NCBI RefSeq assembly: GCF_002374855.1
Contig: NZ_NWVC01000013.1
Span: 1 to 37,514 of the forward strand
DNA from: Sphingomonas adhaesiva
GTDB taxonomy: Bacteria; Pseudomonadota; Alphaproteobacteria; Sphingomonadales; Sphingomonadaceae
Reading direction: 5' to 3'
Length of the DNA stretch: 37,514 nucleotides
The notes under the pieces are model-generated. The model was given only the letters and a program-made list of their open reading frames with translations, did not search any database and was not told where the DNA came from. The position numbers and the translations under genes are program-made. Below, piece after piece: positions 24,409-32,724 of the stretch (position 1 is the first letter of the stretch; each line of letters begins with the position of its first letter).

Positions 24409-26802
24409 ATGAGGAAGAGCAAATTGGTGCGCCTGTGCACCGTCGTGTGCGCCGTATCGGCGCCCTGCTGCGTGCACGCCCAGCAGACCGAGTCGCCGCC
24501 CGCGTCGGCCGAGGCGAACGCGCAGGGCATAGGCGACATCGTCGTCACCGCGCAGCGTCGCACCGAGGACGCCCAGCGGACGGCCCTGTCGATCGAGGTG
24601 CTGGGCGGCGAGCAGCTCCGCAACGTCGGCGTCTCGAACCCGGACGACATCACGAAGGTCGTGCCGGGCGTCCAGGTCAGCGGCGGCGCCACCACGCAGA
24701 TCTACGTCCGCGGCGTCGGCGACTTCGGCGTCACCGCCGTCGCGAACCCGGCCGTGGTCACCAGCCTCGACGGTGTCGCGATCTCGCGCCCGCAGGCGAT
24801 CTCGGGCAACCTCTTCGACCTCGAGCGGGTCGAGGTGCTCCGGGGGCCCCAGGGCACGCTCTATGGCCGCAATGCGAGCGGAGGGGCGCTGAACCTCCTC
24901 ACCGCCCAGCCGCGACTCGGCGAACTCTCAGGCTACGCCGAGGGAACGGTCGGCAACTACGACCTCCTCGGCATTGAGGGCGCAGTGAACGCGCCGCTCG
25001 GCGGCAGGGGGGCGCTGCGCCTGTCCTACCAGTTGACCTCGCGCGATGGCTACCTGAGCGACGGGAGCGACGACGACAAGCACCAGTCGGTCCGCCTACA
25101 GACCAGGTTCGAGCTGGGGGACCGGCTGACCGTACGGGCGCTCGCGAGCTACACGCACCTAGGCGGGCGGGGACCGGGCCTGACGATCATCCCAGCTCCC
25201 CCAGCGCTGTCCCCGTGGACCGGGAACACGTCCGACGTGGCCGGCGACCTCTTCATCAAGGCGGCGGCCGACGCCTTCGCCGCCTCAGGCGGGCAGTCCC
25301 CGCCCCCGTTCCTGCTGGCCAACCCCAAGGACTACGAGCTCTTCCAGGACGTCGACTCATACGCCGGACAGGCCCAGCTCGACTACGACCTGGGAGGCGT
25401 CACGCTGACGGCGATCCCCGGCTACCGACGCACGGAGACGCGCATCACGGTGCCGACGAATTTCCTCTACAGCCTCGGCGGACGCTATGGTCCCGCCGGC
25501 GAGCGGGCCGATGGCGAGACCTCGGACCAGTACTCGCTCGAAATCCGGCTGTCGGGCGACACTGAGCGCCTTGACTGGGTCGTGGGCGCCTACGGGTTCA
25601 AGGAGGACCAGTCGACCGACTTCGTGCTACGCGGGGGCCCGATCCTCAGCACGCGGAACAGCCTCGACCTTAGCACGGAGGCGCTCGCGGCCTTCGGGCA
25701 GGCCACCTGGGGAGTCCTTGACGGCGTCCGGCTCACAGGCGGCGTGCGCTACACGCGCGACAAGCGAGGCGCCTCGAACTTCCAGGTGCAGGCGATCTCG
25801 CCCTCCATCACCGTCCCCGCCGCCGTGACCGGGCTCCCGCCCGCCCCGTGCCTCCCCGAGACGGGCGCCGCGCCGGGCTCGCTCTGCCCGCTCGTGAACC
25901 AAGCCCCCGGCTTCTACGACAGCGCGGTCACGTTCGAGCGCGTGACGTGGAAGGCGGGCTTCGAGGCCGACCTCGCGGAGCGCAGCCTCCTGTTCGGCGA
26001 CGTCAGCACCGGCTTCAAGGCCGGCGGCTTCAACCAGGCGGTGAGCCTCACCACCCCGACGGAGCTCAACCCGTTCCGGCCGGAGACGGTCACGGCCTAC
26101 ACGCTGGGCATCAAGAACCGGTTCCTCGACAACCGCCTGCAGGTGAACGCGGAGGCCTTCTATCTCGACTACAACAACCTCCAGCTCTCGGGGAATGCCT
26201 TCGACGGCGCGGGCCTGGTCTCGATCGCCACCCAGAACGCCGGTAAGGCCAGGGTGCTCGGCGGCAACTTGAACGTGATCGCCAAGCCCTGGCGGGGCGG
26301 CACGCTCAGGGGGTCCGTCGAGTACCTCGACGCCGAGTACCGCGAGTATCTGGTCCAGCAGCCCGCGGCCTTCGTCAGCCCGCAGCGCACCACCTGCGCG
26401 ATCTCGGCACCGAACGCGGGCGGCATCGTCACGGTCGACTGCTCGGGCAAGACCCTGATCCGATCGCCGAGGTGGTCCGGGGCGGTGGGCTTCGGGCAGG
26501 AAGTCGATCTCGCCGGAGGGACGCTCGCCTTCGACGCGGACGCGGCGTTCGCGACGAGCCGCTACCTCACGACCGACTTCCTGCCCTCGCAGCGCGCCGA
26601 CGGCTACGTGAACGTCTCCCTCTCGCTCAGCTACCGCCCGGCCGGGGACCGGTGGCTGATCGGGGCGTTCGTCAGGAACCTGACCAACGAGGTGATCTAC
26701 ACCGGCGGCGGCGGCACGCAGTCGCCCTTCGTCGACGGCTGGACCACCAGCGCCATCGCGCCGCCGCGCACCTACGGCGCGCGGTTCCGGGTGAGCTTCT
26801 GA
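24409..26802 (+). CDS. TonB-dependent outer-membrane receptor
   Basis: The 797-residue protein has a cleavable signal peptide (about 1-24, ending VHA before QQ), a TonB-box region (IGDIVVTAQRR, near 41-51), a plug domain containing DLERVEVLRGPQGTLYGRNA near residues 140-160, and a long beta-barrel ending in the typical aromatic SF. GGGGAGG sits five bases before the ATG, so the shorter start is preferred over one 60 bases upstream. Sphingomonads use such receptors for iron, sugars and aromatic substrates. Its place after the GntR gene suggests uptake of carbazole or a related aromatic compound, but the ligand cannot be read from sequence. Confidence 0.9.
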   Translation: MRKSKLVRLCTVVCAVSAPCCVHAQQTESPPASAEANAQGIGDIVVTAQRRTEDAQRTALSIEVLGGEQLRNVGVSNPDDITKVVPGVQVSGGATTQIYVRGVGDFGVTAVANPAVVTSLDGVAISRPQAISGNLFDLERVEVLRGPQGTLYGRNASGGALNLLTAQPRLGELSGYAEGTVGNYDLLGIEGAVNAPLGGRGALRLSYQLTSRDGYLSDGSDDDKHQSVRLQTRFELGDRLTVRALASYTHLGGRGPGLTIIPAPPALSPWTGNTSDVAGDLFIKAAADAFAASGGQSPPPFLLANPKDYELFQDVDSYAGQAQLDYDLGGVTLTAIPGYRRTETRITVPTNFLYSLGGRYGPAGERADGETSDQYSLEIRLSGDTERLDWVVGAYGFKEDQSTDFVLRGGPILSTRNSLDLSTEALAAFGQATWGVLDGVRLTGGVRYTRDKRGASNFQVQAISPSITVPAAVTGLPPAPCLPETGAAPGSLCPLVNQAPGFYDSAVTFERVTWKAGFEADLAERSLLFGDVSTGFKAGGFNQAVSLTTPTELNPFRPETVTAYTLGIKNRFLDNRLQVNAEAFYLDYNNLQLSGNAFDGAGLVSIATQNAGKARVLGGNLNVIAKPWRGGTLRGSVEYLDAEYREYLVQQPAAFVSPQRTTCAISAPNAGGIVTVDCSGKTLIRSPRWSGAVGFGQEVDLAGGTLAFDADAAFATSRYLTTDFLPSQRADGYVNVSLSLSYRPAGDRWLIGAFVRNLTNEVIYTGGGGTQSPFVDGWTTSAIAPPRTYGARFRVSF

Positions 26803-26807
26803 GGCAA

Positions 26808-26841
26808 CGCCGCCGGGGCGGGCTGGCCCCGCCCGGCGGCG
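26808..26841 (+). terminator. strong GC-rich hairpin after the TonB receptor
   Basis: CGCCGCC then GGGCGGG (26808-26814, 26816-26822, with one bulged G between) pair with CCCGCCC then GGCGGCG (26828-26841) around a five-base loop. This 14-bp stem begins five bases after the stop. It lacks a T-run. Confidence 0.6.
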
Positions 26842-27055
26842 ATCCTCCGGCGCCTCGCATCGATGAAGACCGCGGCGCCGGAAGCCTTCGGTGACCCGCC
26901 TTGATCGACGGCGCTCACGGGCACGGCGGGCCCATCGACCCGGAATCCCGACGGACACCGGAAGACGAGACCGCGGCGGGCGGATGATGGGTGCAGCCGC
27001 GGCGAGGACCCGACCGGATGGCGCAACGGGCGACGTGAACCCTCACGCACTGCCC

Positions 27056-27087
27056 GGGGGCGGCTGGCGGCGCAACGCGGCGCCCCC
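27056..27087 (-). terminator. hairpin at the end of the anthranilate operon
   Basis: GGGGGCG (27056-27062) pairs with CGCCCCC (27081-27087) around an 18-base loop. It lies just downstream of the ligase stop on the minus strand, where an operon end is expected. The loop is long and there is no T-run. Confidence 0.35.
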
Positions 27088-27089
27088 CG

Positions 27090-28685
27090 TCAGCCCCGCT
27101 GGCGCAGCACCGCGCGCTGGACCTTGCCCGACGCGGTCTTCGGGAGCGCGTCGACGAACTCGATCTCGCGCGGGTACTTGTAGGGTGCGATCGTCGCCTT
27201 GACGTGGTCCTTCAGGATGCCGGCGAGCTCGGCATCCGGCCGCCGATCCTCCCGCGGCACCACGAAGGCCTTCACCTTCTGGCCGCGCTCCTCGCACGGT
27301 ACGCCGACCACCGCGCATTCCTGCACCGCCGGATGGGCGTGGAGGGCGTTCTCGACCTCGGGCGCGGCGATGTTGTATCCCGAGGAGACGATCATGTCGT
27401 CCGAGCGCGCCAGATACCAGAAGTAGCCGTCCCCATCGAGGCGGCAGGTGTCGCCGGTGACGTTCCAACCGCCGACCACGTACTTGCCCTGACGCGGGTC
27501 GTCGAAGTAGCGGCAGCCCGTCGGCCCGCGGACAGCCAGGCGGCCGGTCCCGGCCGCCATCGGCTGATCCCGCCCGTCCAGCACTACCGCCTCGTAGCCG
27601 GGCACCGCCCGGCCGGTCGAACCGGGGCGGATGTCGTCGCCGGCGGCCGACACGAAGACGTGCATCATCTCGGTCGCGCCGATCCCGTTCACGATCCGGA
27701 GCCCGGTCGCGTCCCGCCAGGCCTGCCACGTCGCGGCCGGGAGGTGCTCCCCCGCCGAGACGCAGGTTCGCAGCGCCGAGAGGTCCTGACCCGGCAACAG
27801 CGCCAGCATGGCCTTGTATGCGGTTGGGGCGGTGGCCAGCACCGTCGCACGGTGCCGCACGGCGCTTTCGAGCAGCGCCCTGGGCGTCGCCTGCTCGACC
27901 GTGACCGCGGTGCCGCCGAAGCGCCAAGGGAAGATGAGGAGCATGCCCAGCCCGAAGGTGAAGGCGATCGGGGCGGAGCACGTCCAGCGGTCGCCCACCG
28001 CCGGCGCGAGGAGGTGCCGCGCGAATGTGTCCGCCACCGCCAGGATGTCCCGGTGGTAGTGCACGCAGCCCTTCGGCTGACCCGTCGTACCGGACGTGAA
28101 GGCGATCAGGGCAGGATCGTCGCTCGCCGTCGCGACGGGCGCGAAGCCGCCCCGCACGGCCCGCAACCTGCTCTCCAGCGCACCGACACCCGCATCGCCG
28201 TCGTAGACCAGTGGCTGGCGGGCGAGGCCGGTCAGCCGCGCCGCTCCCTCGAAGTCCTCCAGGCAGCGGAGGTCGACCACCGCATGGTCGATCCGCGCCC
28301 GCTCCATGATCGTGGCGATCTCGCCCGACCGCAGGATCGGCATCGTGGCGACCACCACGCCGCCGGCCTTCAGCACGCCAGCCCAGGCGGCGAAGAGCAT
28401 GGCGGTGTTCGGACCGCGCAGGAGGACGCGGTTGCCCGGCACGAGCCCCTCCTCCTCGACGAGGAGGCGGGCGATGCGGTCGGACAGGTCGCCGATCTGG
28501 CCATAGGTCCAGCGCCCCGCGTCGTTGACCACGGCGAGCGCGTCCGGATCCTTCCCGGCAAGCAGCTCGACCGCCGCATTCAGCTCGCCGGGGTAGTCGA
28601 GCTCCGGCAGGTCGAAGAGGAACCGCGGTTGCAGCCCAGGCGCCGGCAGCCGGTCGAGCACGAAGGTGTCGAGGTGCGAGGTCAT
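27090..28685 (-). CDS. abmG: 2-aminobenzoate (anthranilate)-CoA ligase
   Basis: The 531-residue AMP-forming ligase has the phosphate loop TSGTTGQPKG (197-206), the acceptor motif NGIGATEM near 333, a TGD near 410 and catalytic Lys 521 in KTASGKVQR. The overall pattern is that of benzoate-type CoA ligases. In the CoA-dependent anthranilate pathway it activates anthranilate to 2-aminobenzoyl-CoA. Substrate choice is inferred from the monooxygenase/reductase in the same operon; benzoate or salicylate are alternatives. It is the last gene of the minus-strand operon and overlaps the RidA gene by four bases. Confidence 0.85.
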   Translation of the reverse strand: MTSHLDTFVLDRLPAPGLQPRFLFDLPELDYPGELNAAVELLAGKDPDALAVVNDAGRWTYGQIGDLSDRIARLLVEEEGLVPGNRVLLRGPNTAMLFAAWAGVLKAGGVVVATMPILRSGEIATIMERARIDHAVVDLRCLEDFEGAARLTGLARQPLVYDGDAGVGALESRLRAVRGGFAPVATASDDPALIAFTSGTTGQPKGCVHYHRDILAVADTFARHLLAPAVGDRWTCSAPIAFTFGLGMLLIFPWRFGGTAVTVEQATPRALLESAVRHRATVLATAPTAYKAMLALLPGQDLSALRTCVSAGEHLPAATWQAWRDATGLRIVNGIGATEMMHVFVSAAGDDIRPGSTGRAVPGYEAVVLDGRDQPMAAGTGRLAVRGPTGCRYFDDPRQGKYVVGGWNVTGDTCRLDGDGYFWYLARSDDMIVSSGYNIAAPEVENALHAHPAVQECAVVGVPCEERGQKVKAFVVPREDRRPDAELAGILKDHVKATIAPYKYPREIEFVDALPKTASGKVQRAVLRQRG

Positions 28686-29089
28686 GACGGATCCGGCACG
28701 ACGGCCGTCGTCTCGATCTCGATGCGCGCGCGCGGGTCGACCAGGGCGATCACCTGGACCACCGCCATCGCCGGAAAGTTGCGGCCGAACAGTTCGCGGT
28801 AGGCCGAGCCGATCGCGGGAAGCTCGCGAGCGTACTCGTCGCGGTCGAGGACGTACCAGGTCATGCGCGTCACGTGCTCGGGGCCCGCCCCGCCCTCCGA
28901 GAGGATCGCAAGCGTGTTAACCAGCACCTGGCGGAACTGGCCCGCCAGGTCCGCGGACACGAAGCGCTCGTCGGCGTCCCAGCCCACGACCCCGCCGGTG
29001 AAGACGAGCGTGCCGCGCGCCACGACGCCGTTGGCGTAGCCCCGGGGACGAGACCACCCGGGCGGCAGCAGTGTACGGTGAACGGTCAC
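28682..29089 (-). CDS. RidA/YjgF-family protein, candidate enamine/imine deaminase
   Basis: The 135-residue protein is of the RidA fold, with a family-like opening (RGYANGVVARGTLVFTGGVVG, near 15-36) and a C-terminal NFPAMAVVQVIALVDPRARIEIET. The GTG start overlaps the thioesterase stop and has GGAG eight bases upstream. RidA proteins hydrolyse reactive enamines and imines. The monooxygenase/reductase of this pathway produces an enamine-containing ring, so a deaminase that releases ammonia fits well (inference). The conserved Arg used by the classical RidA may be in DPRARIEIE. Confidence 0.8.
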   Translation of the reverse strand: MTVHRTLLPPGWSRPRGYANGVVARGTLVFTGGVVGWDADERFVSADLAGQFRQVLVNTLAILSEGGAGPEHVTRMTWYVLDRDEYARELPAIGSAYRELFGRNFPAMAVVQVIALVDPRARIEIETTAVVPDPS

Positions 29090-29496
29090 GAAGCCATCTC
29101 CCTCTCCAATCGGACCCGCCACTCCTCCGGCCAGGGCCGCGAGGTGCCCTCGGGCATCTCGACCAGAACCTGCCTGTAGCCGACGGCGAAGCGCTCCCTT
29201 CCGCGGCTCGTGACCGCGGCATGCAGGTCGACGGAGGTGCGGCCCACCGCCACTACGTCGAGCGCGATGTCGAGCAGGTCGCCGAGCCTGCTGACCGCGG
29301 TGAACTCTGCCTCCAGCTTCACCGTCGGCAACGCCAGCGCCATGTCGAGGTGCAGGACGCGCCGCGGCACCCCCAGGACCTCGGCGGTCCAGTCCTCGAC
29401 CGCTGCGTCGCAGATCTCCAGGTAGCGCGGATAGTAGGCTATCCCGGCCGGGTCGCAGTGCGCGAAGCGCAGCGGATGGCTCGCGCGGAACGTCAC
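29086..29496 (-). CDS. acyl-CoA thioesterase, 4-hydroxybenzoyl-CoA type
   Basis: The 136-residue hotdog-fold protein contains [15 protein letters not shown] (11-25) with catalytic Asp 15, the hallmark of 4-hydroxybenzoyl-CoA thioesterase-like enzymes. The GTG start overlaps the preceding stop. In a CoA pathway it could rescue trapped CoA by hydrolysing dead-end aromatic or ring-opened thioesters. Comparable genes occur in 2-aminobenzoyl-CoA gene clusters. Confidence 0.85.
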   Translation of the reverse strand: MTFRASHPLRFAHCDPAGIAYYPRYLEICDAAVEDWTAEVLGVPRRVLHLDMALALPTVKLEAEFTAVSRLGDLLDIALDVVAVGRTSVDLHAAVTSRGRERFAVGYRQVLVEMPEGTSRPWPEEWRVRLEREMAS

Positions 29497-30659
29497 GCGC
29501 CGTCACCCGCAAGGTGCGCCCGCGCGATCACGACCCTCTGCACCTCCGACGCGCCCTCGTAGATGCGCAGCGCCCGGACGTCGCGATACAGGCTCTCCAC
29601 CACCTCGCCGCGCCGCACGCCGTCGCCCCCGAACATCTGCACCGCCGCGTCGACCACGCGCTGCGCGCCGTCGGTGGCGTGGAGCTTGGCGAGCGCCGCC
29701 TCACGCGTGTTGCGCCGGCCGGGCACGTCGCGCAGCCAGCCGGCGCGATAGACGAGCAGGGCCGCGGTCTCGACGTCGAGCACCATGTCGGCGAGCCTGG
29801 CCTGCGTCACCGCGTTCTCGGCGAGCGTCCCCGCGCCGAGCCGCCGCGCGCGCGCCCGCGCCGTCGCCTCGTCGAGCGCGCGCCGCGCGAAGCCGAGCGA
29901 CGCCGCGCCGACCGTGGTGCGGAACACGTCCAGCGTCGCCATCGCCTCCGCGAAGCCGCGCCCCCGCTCGCCCAGCAACGCGTCGCCGGGCAGGACCATG
30001 TCGCGGAAGTGCAAGGTCGCCAGCGGGTGCGGCGCCAGCACGTCGATCCGCTCGGCCACCTCCAGCCCCCGCGCGTCGGCGTCGACGATGAAGGCCGACA
30101 CACCCTTGGCGCCTGGCGCGTAGCCCGTCCGCGCGAATAGGACGTAATGGTTGGCGATGCCACCGTTGGAGATGTAGGTCTTGGCGCCATTCACCCGCCA
30201 GCCGTCGCCGTGCGGCTCGGCGGTGGTCGTCATGGCGGCGGCGTCCGACCCGGACCCCGGCTCGGTCAGTGCGAAGGCGGCGATGCGCTCGCCGCGCGCC
30301 ACCGGCGGCAGGTAGCGGGCCTTCTGCTCCTCGGTGCCGAACAGGCTGATCGTGCCGGTGCCCAGCCCCTGCATCGCGAAGGCGAAGTCGGCGAGCCCCG
30401 AGTGCCGCGCCAGCGTCTCGCGGATCAGCGACAGCGAGCGCACGTCGAGTTGCTCGTGGACGCCCCCATAGGCCGCCGGCACGCAGTAGCGCAGCCACCC
30501 CGCCCGCCCGAGCTTCGCGACGAGCGCGCGGCACTCGGCGTCCACGTCGTCGCCATGGTGGTGCGACAGCTCGGCCGCGCACCAGGCGTCGAGGTCGTCG
30601 GCGAGGCGGCGGTGGCCGTCATCGAAGAAGGGCCAGTCGAGGAAGGTCCGGTCAGCCAC
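29493..30659 (-). CDS. acyl-CoA dehydrogenase
   Basis: The 388-residue flavoprotein shows the family blocks: [16 protein letters not shown] near 128-143, [12 protein letters not shown] near 162-173, and the catalytic base Glu 368 in IYEGASEVQ, the position of the medium-chain enzymes. It would oxidise a ring-derived or ring-opened CoA thioester at the alpha,beta carbons, passing electrons to ETF. The GTG start follows the upstream stop by three bases. Its exact substrate in the anthranilate route is not established by sequence. Confidence 0.88.
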   Translation of the reverse strand: MADRTFLDWPFFDDGHRRLADDLDAWCAAELSHHHGDDVDAECRALVAKLGRAGWLRYCVPAAYGGVHEQLDVRSLSLIRETLARHSGLADFAFAMQGLGTGTISLFGTEEQKARYLPPVARGERIAAFALTEPGSGSDAAAMTTTAEPHGDGWRVNGAKTYISNGGIANHYVLFARTGYAPGAKGVSAFIVDADARGLEVAERIDVLAPHPLATLHFRDMVLPGDALLGERGRGFAEAMATLDVFRTTVGAASLGFARRALDEATARARARRLGAGTLAENAVTQARLADMVLDVETAALLVYRAGWLRDVPGRRNTREAALAKLHATDGAQRVVDAAVQMFGGDGVRRGEVVESLYRDVRALRIYEGASEVQRVVIARAHLAGDGA

Positions 30660-30662
30660 GCG

Positions 30663-31481
30663 TCAGTTCCCTTCGAACACCGGCGCACGCTTCGCCGCGA
30701 ACGCCTCGAACGCGCGACGGAAGTCCTGCGTCCGCATGCAGATCGCCTGCGCCTGCGCCTCCATCTCGATCGCGGTGTCGAGGCTCACGTTCCACTCGTG
30801 GTTGAGCTGCGTCTTGGTGATCCCGTGCGCGAAGGTCGGCCCGGCGACCAACTCGCGCGCGAGCGTGTCCGCAGCCTGCTCCAGCGCGTCCGGCTCGACC
30901 AGCCGGTTGTGGAAGCCCCACCGCTCGCCCTCCTCCGCGGTCATCACTCGGCCGGTGAAGAGCAGCTCGCTCGCCCGACCCTGGCCGATGATCCGCGGCA
31001 GGATCGCGCAAGCGCCCATGTCGCAGCCCGCGAGGCCCACGCGCGTGAACAGGAACGCGGTCTTGGTGCGCGGCGTCGCGAGCCGGAGGTCGGACGCCAT
31101 CGCCATGATCGCGCCCGCGCCCACGCACACGCCGTCCAGCGCCGCGATGACGGGCTGCGGACAAACTCGCATCGCCTTCACCAGATCGCCCGTCATGCGC
31201 GTGAAGGCGAGCAAGCCGGGCATGTCCATCTCCGTCAGCGGCCCGATGATCTCGTGGACGTCGCCGCCCGAGCTGAAGTTGCCGCCCGCGCCGGTGACGA
31301 CCACCGCCTTGACGGCCTCCGCGTATACGAGTCCGCGAAACACGCCGCGCAGCTCGGCATAGCTCTCGAAGGTGAGCGGGTTCTTGCGCTCGGGCCGGTT
31401 CAGAGTGACGGTCGCGACTCCGTCCTCGAAGCGCCACAGGAAGTGCTCGGGCGCATAGGCCCGGGGATCGAAGCTGCTCAT
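30663..31481 (-). CDS. crotonase-fold enzyme, probable ring hydrolase
   Basis: The 272-residue protein is a crotonase-family member (oxyanion segments [12 protein letters not shown] and [15 protein letters not shown]). Both Glu residues that catalyse hydration in enoyl-CoA hydratase are missing: Ile 125 and Arg 147 stand in their places. Asp 154 in AGCDMGA lines up with the Asp of MenB and of the ring hydrolase BadI. It is therefore more likely to cut or form a carbon-carbon bond of a beta-keto thioester than to hydrate an enoyl-CoA. In this operon it would open the 2-oxocyclohexane-type ring (inference). The ATG overlaps the MarR stop. Confidence 0.8.
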   Translation of the reverse strand: MSSFDPRAYAPEHFLWRFEDGVATVTLNRPERKNPLTFESYAELRGVFRGLVYAEAVKAVVVTGAGGNFSSGGDVHEIIGPLTEMDMPGLLAFTRMTGDLVKAMRVCPQPVIAALDGVCVGAGAIMAMASDLRLATPRTKTAFLFTRVGLAGCDMGACAILPRIIGQGRASELLFTGRVMTAEEGERWGFHNRLVEPDALEQAADTLARELVAGPTFAHGITKTQLNHEWNVSLDTAIEMEAQAQAICMRTQDFRRAFEAFAAKRAPVFEGN

Positions 31482-31960
31482 ATCCGGTTCCGTTCGATGG
31501 AGGCGCGCACGCTGTCGAGCGACGCCAGGAGGGACTCGATCTCGTCGTCGACCAGATCGCGCATCATGTGGTCGATCCATCCCTCGTGCCGCTCCGCCGC
31601 GGCCGCGAAGGTCGCCCGGCCTCGGTCGGTCAGGCGCACGCGGATGACGCGACGGTCGGGCCCGTCCGCCAACCGCAACACGAGCCCGTCGTCGATCAGG
31701 CGCGCGACGATCTGCGTGATGTTGCCGTTGGACACGAGAAGGAGTTCCGACAGCTCGCCCATGGTCAGCCCCTCGGGACTGCGGTCGAGGGCGGAGAGGA
31801 CGTCGAAGCGCGGCAGGGTCATGTCGAAGTCGTCGACCAGGCGCTGCCGGACGCGCTTCTCGACGACCATCGCGCAGGAGAGGAGCCGCAGCCACAGCCT
31901 CAGCGATTGCTTGCTGTGCGGGGCGCCGCCGAGCTTCTCTGGGCTCCGGAGCGCGGTCAC
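31478..31960 (-). CDS. MarR-family transcriptional regulator
   Basis: The 160-residue protein has the MarR winged helix: [21 protein letters not shown] near residues 65-85 with a wing [16 protein letters not shown] near 95-110. MarR proteins often sense aromatic carboxylates or aryl-CoA esters, so a role in reporting 2-aminobenzoyl-CoA or anthranilate is plausible. It is unusual in being embedded in the operon, overlapping genes on both sides by four bases, so it would be made only when the operon is on. The GTG start is weak, suggesting low expression. Confidence 0.88.
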   Translation of the reverse strand: MTALRSPEKLGGAPHSKQSLRLWLRLLSCAMVVEKRVRQRLVDDFDMTLPRFDVLSALDRSPEGLTMGELSELLLVSNGNITQIVARLIDDGLVLRLADGPDRRVIRVRLTDRGRATFAAAAERHEGWIDHMMRDLVDDEIESLLASLDSVRASIERNRI

Positions 31961-32721
31961 GCGACCTCCCCTCCCGCGATGGAGATGGTCTGCCCGGTGA
32001 CCGACCGCGCGAGGTCACCGACCAGCCAGGCGACCGCGTCGGCGACCTCCAGGGGATCCACGAGGCGACCCTGCGGATTGGCGCCGGTCAACCCGGTCAG
32101 CGCCTCGTCCGCGGTGCGCCCCGTCCTGGCGACGATGTTGGCGACCGCGTCGTCGACGATGCCGGTGGCGGTGTAGCCCGGGCAAACCGCGTTTACGGTC
32201 ACGCCCGTCCGCGCCAGCTCGGTCGCCAGGACCCGCGTCAGGCCCAGCAGGGCGTGCTTGGACGCGGAGTAGGCCGCCGTGTAGGCGTAGCCCTTCTGTC
32301 CCGCGGTGCTCGCAACGTTGACGATGCGCGCCTCCGGCATCGCGCGCATGGGGGCGATGACGGCGCGGATCGCGTGGACCGCGCCCAGTACGTTCGTTTT
32401 CCACGCCTCGTTCCAGTCGGTGTCCGTCTGGCGCGCGAAGGGCGCCGTGCGGACGATGCCGGCGTTGTTCACCAGGATCGCCACCGGGCCCCTCGCCTCC
32501 GCCGCGGCGCCGAACGCCGCGTCGACGCTCGCCTGATCGCACACGTCGCACACGACCGCGTTCAGCCGGGAATCTAGGCGCGCCGCCTCGGCGAGGCGCG
32601 CCAGGGTCCGGCCGGCGATGGTGACGGCGCACCCCTCGTCGGCGAGCCGCCGCGCGATCGCCAGGCCGATCCCGCTGCCGCCGCCCGTGACGAGAGCGTG
32701 CCGCATGGCGGTCCCCGCCAC
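31957..32721 (-). CDS. SDR-family dehydrogenase/reductase
   Basis: The 254-residue short-chain dehydrogenase has the cofactor motif VTGGGSGIG (11-19), NNAG at 85-88, and the catalytic Ser 138, Tyr 151 and Lys 155 (YSASK). The GTG at 32721 is used, though an ATG five codons later is possible. In this operon it may reduce the 5-oxo group made by the monooxygenase/reductase or oxidise a 3-hydroxyacyl-CoA. It lies three bases downstream of the monooxygenase/reductase gene. Confidence 0.87.
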   Translation of the reverse strand: MAGTAMRHALVTGGGSGIGLAIARRLADEGCAVTIAGRTLARLAEAARLDSRLNAVVCDVCDQASVDAAFGAAAEARGPVAILVNNAGIVRTAPFARQTDTDWNEAWKTNVLGAVHAIRAVIAPMRAMPEARIVNVASTAGQKGYAYTAAYSASKHALLGLTRVLATELARTGVTVNAVCPGYTATGIVDDAVANIVARTGRTADEALTGLTGANPQGRLVDPLEVADAVAWLVGDLARSVTGQTISIAGGEVA

Positions 32722-32724
32722 CGG

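Noticed and set aside
30147..32000. Very long plus-strand open frame opposite the acyl-CoA dehydrogenase, crotonase and MarR genes
   Set aside because: Three clear minus-strand genes with catalytic motifs explain the bases; the plus frame is Arg/Pro-rich and featureless.
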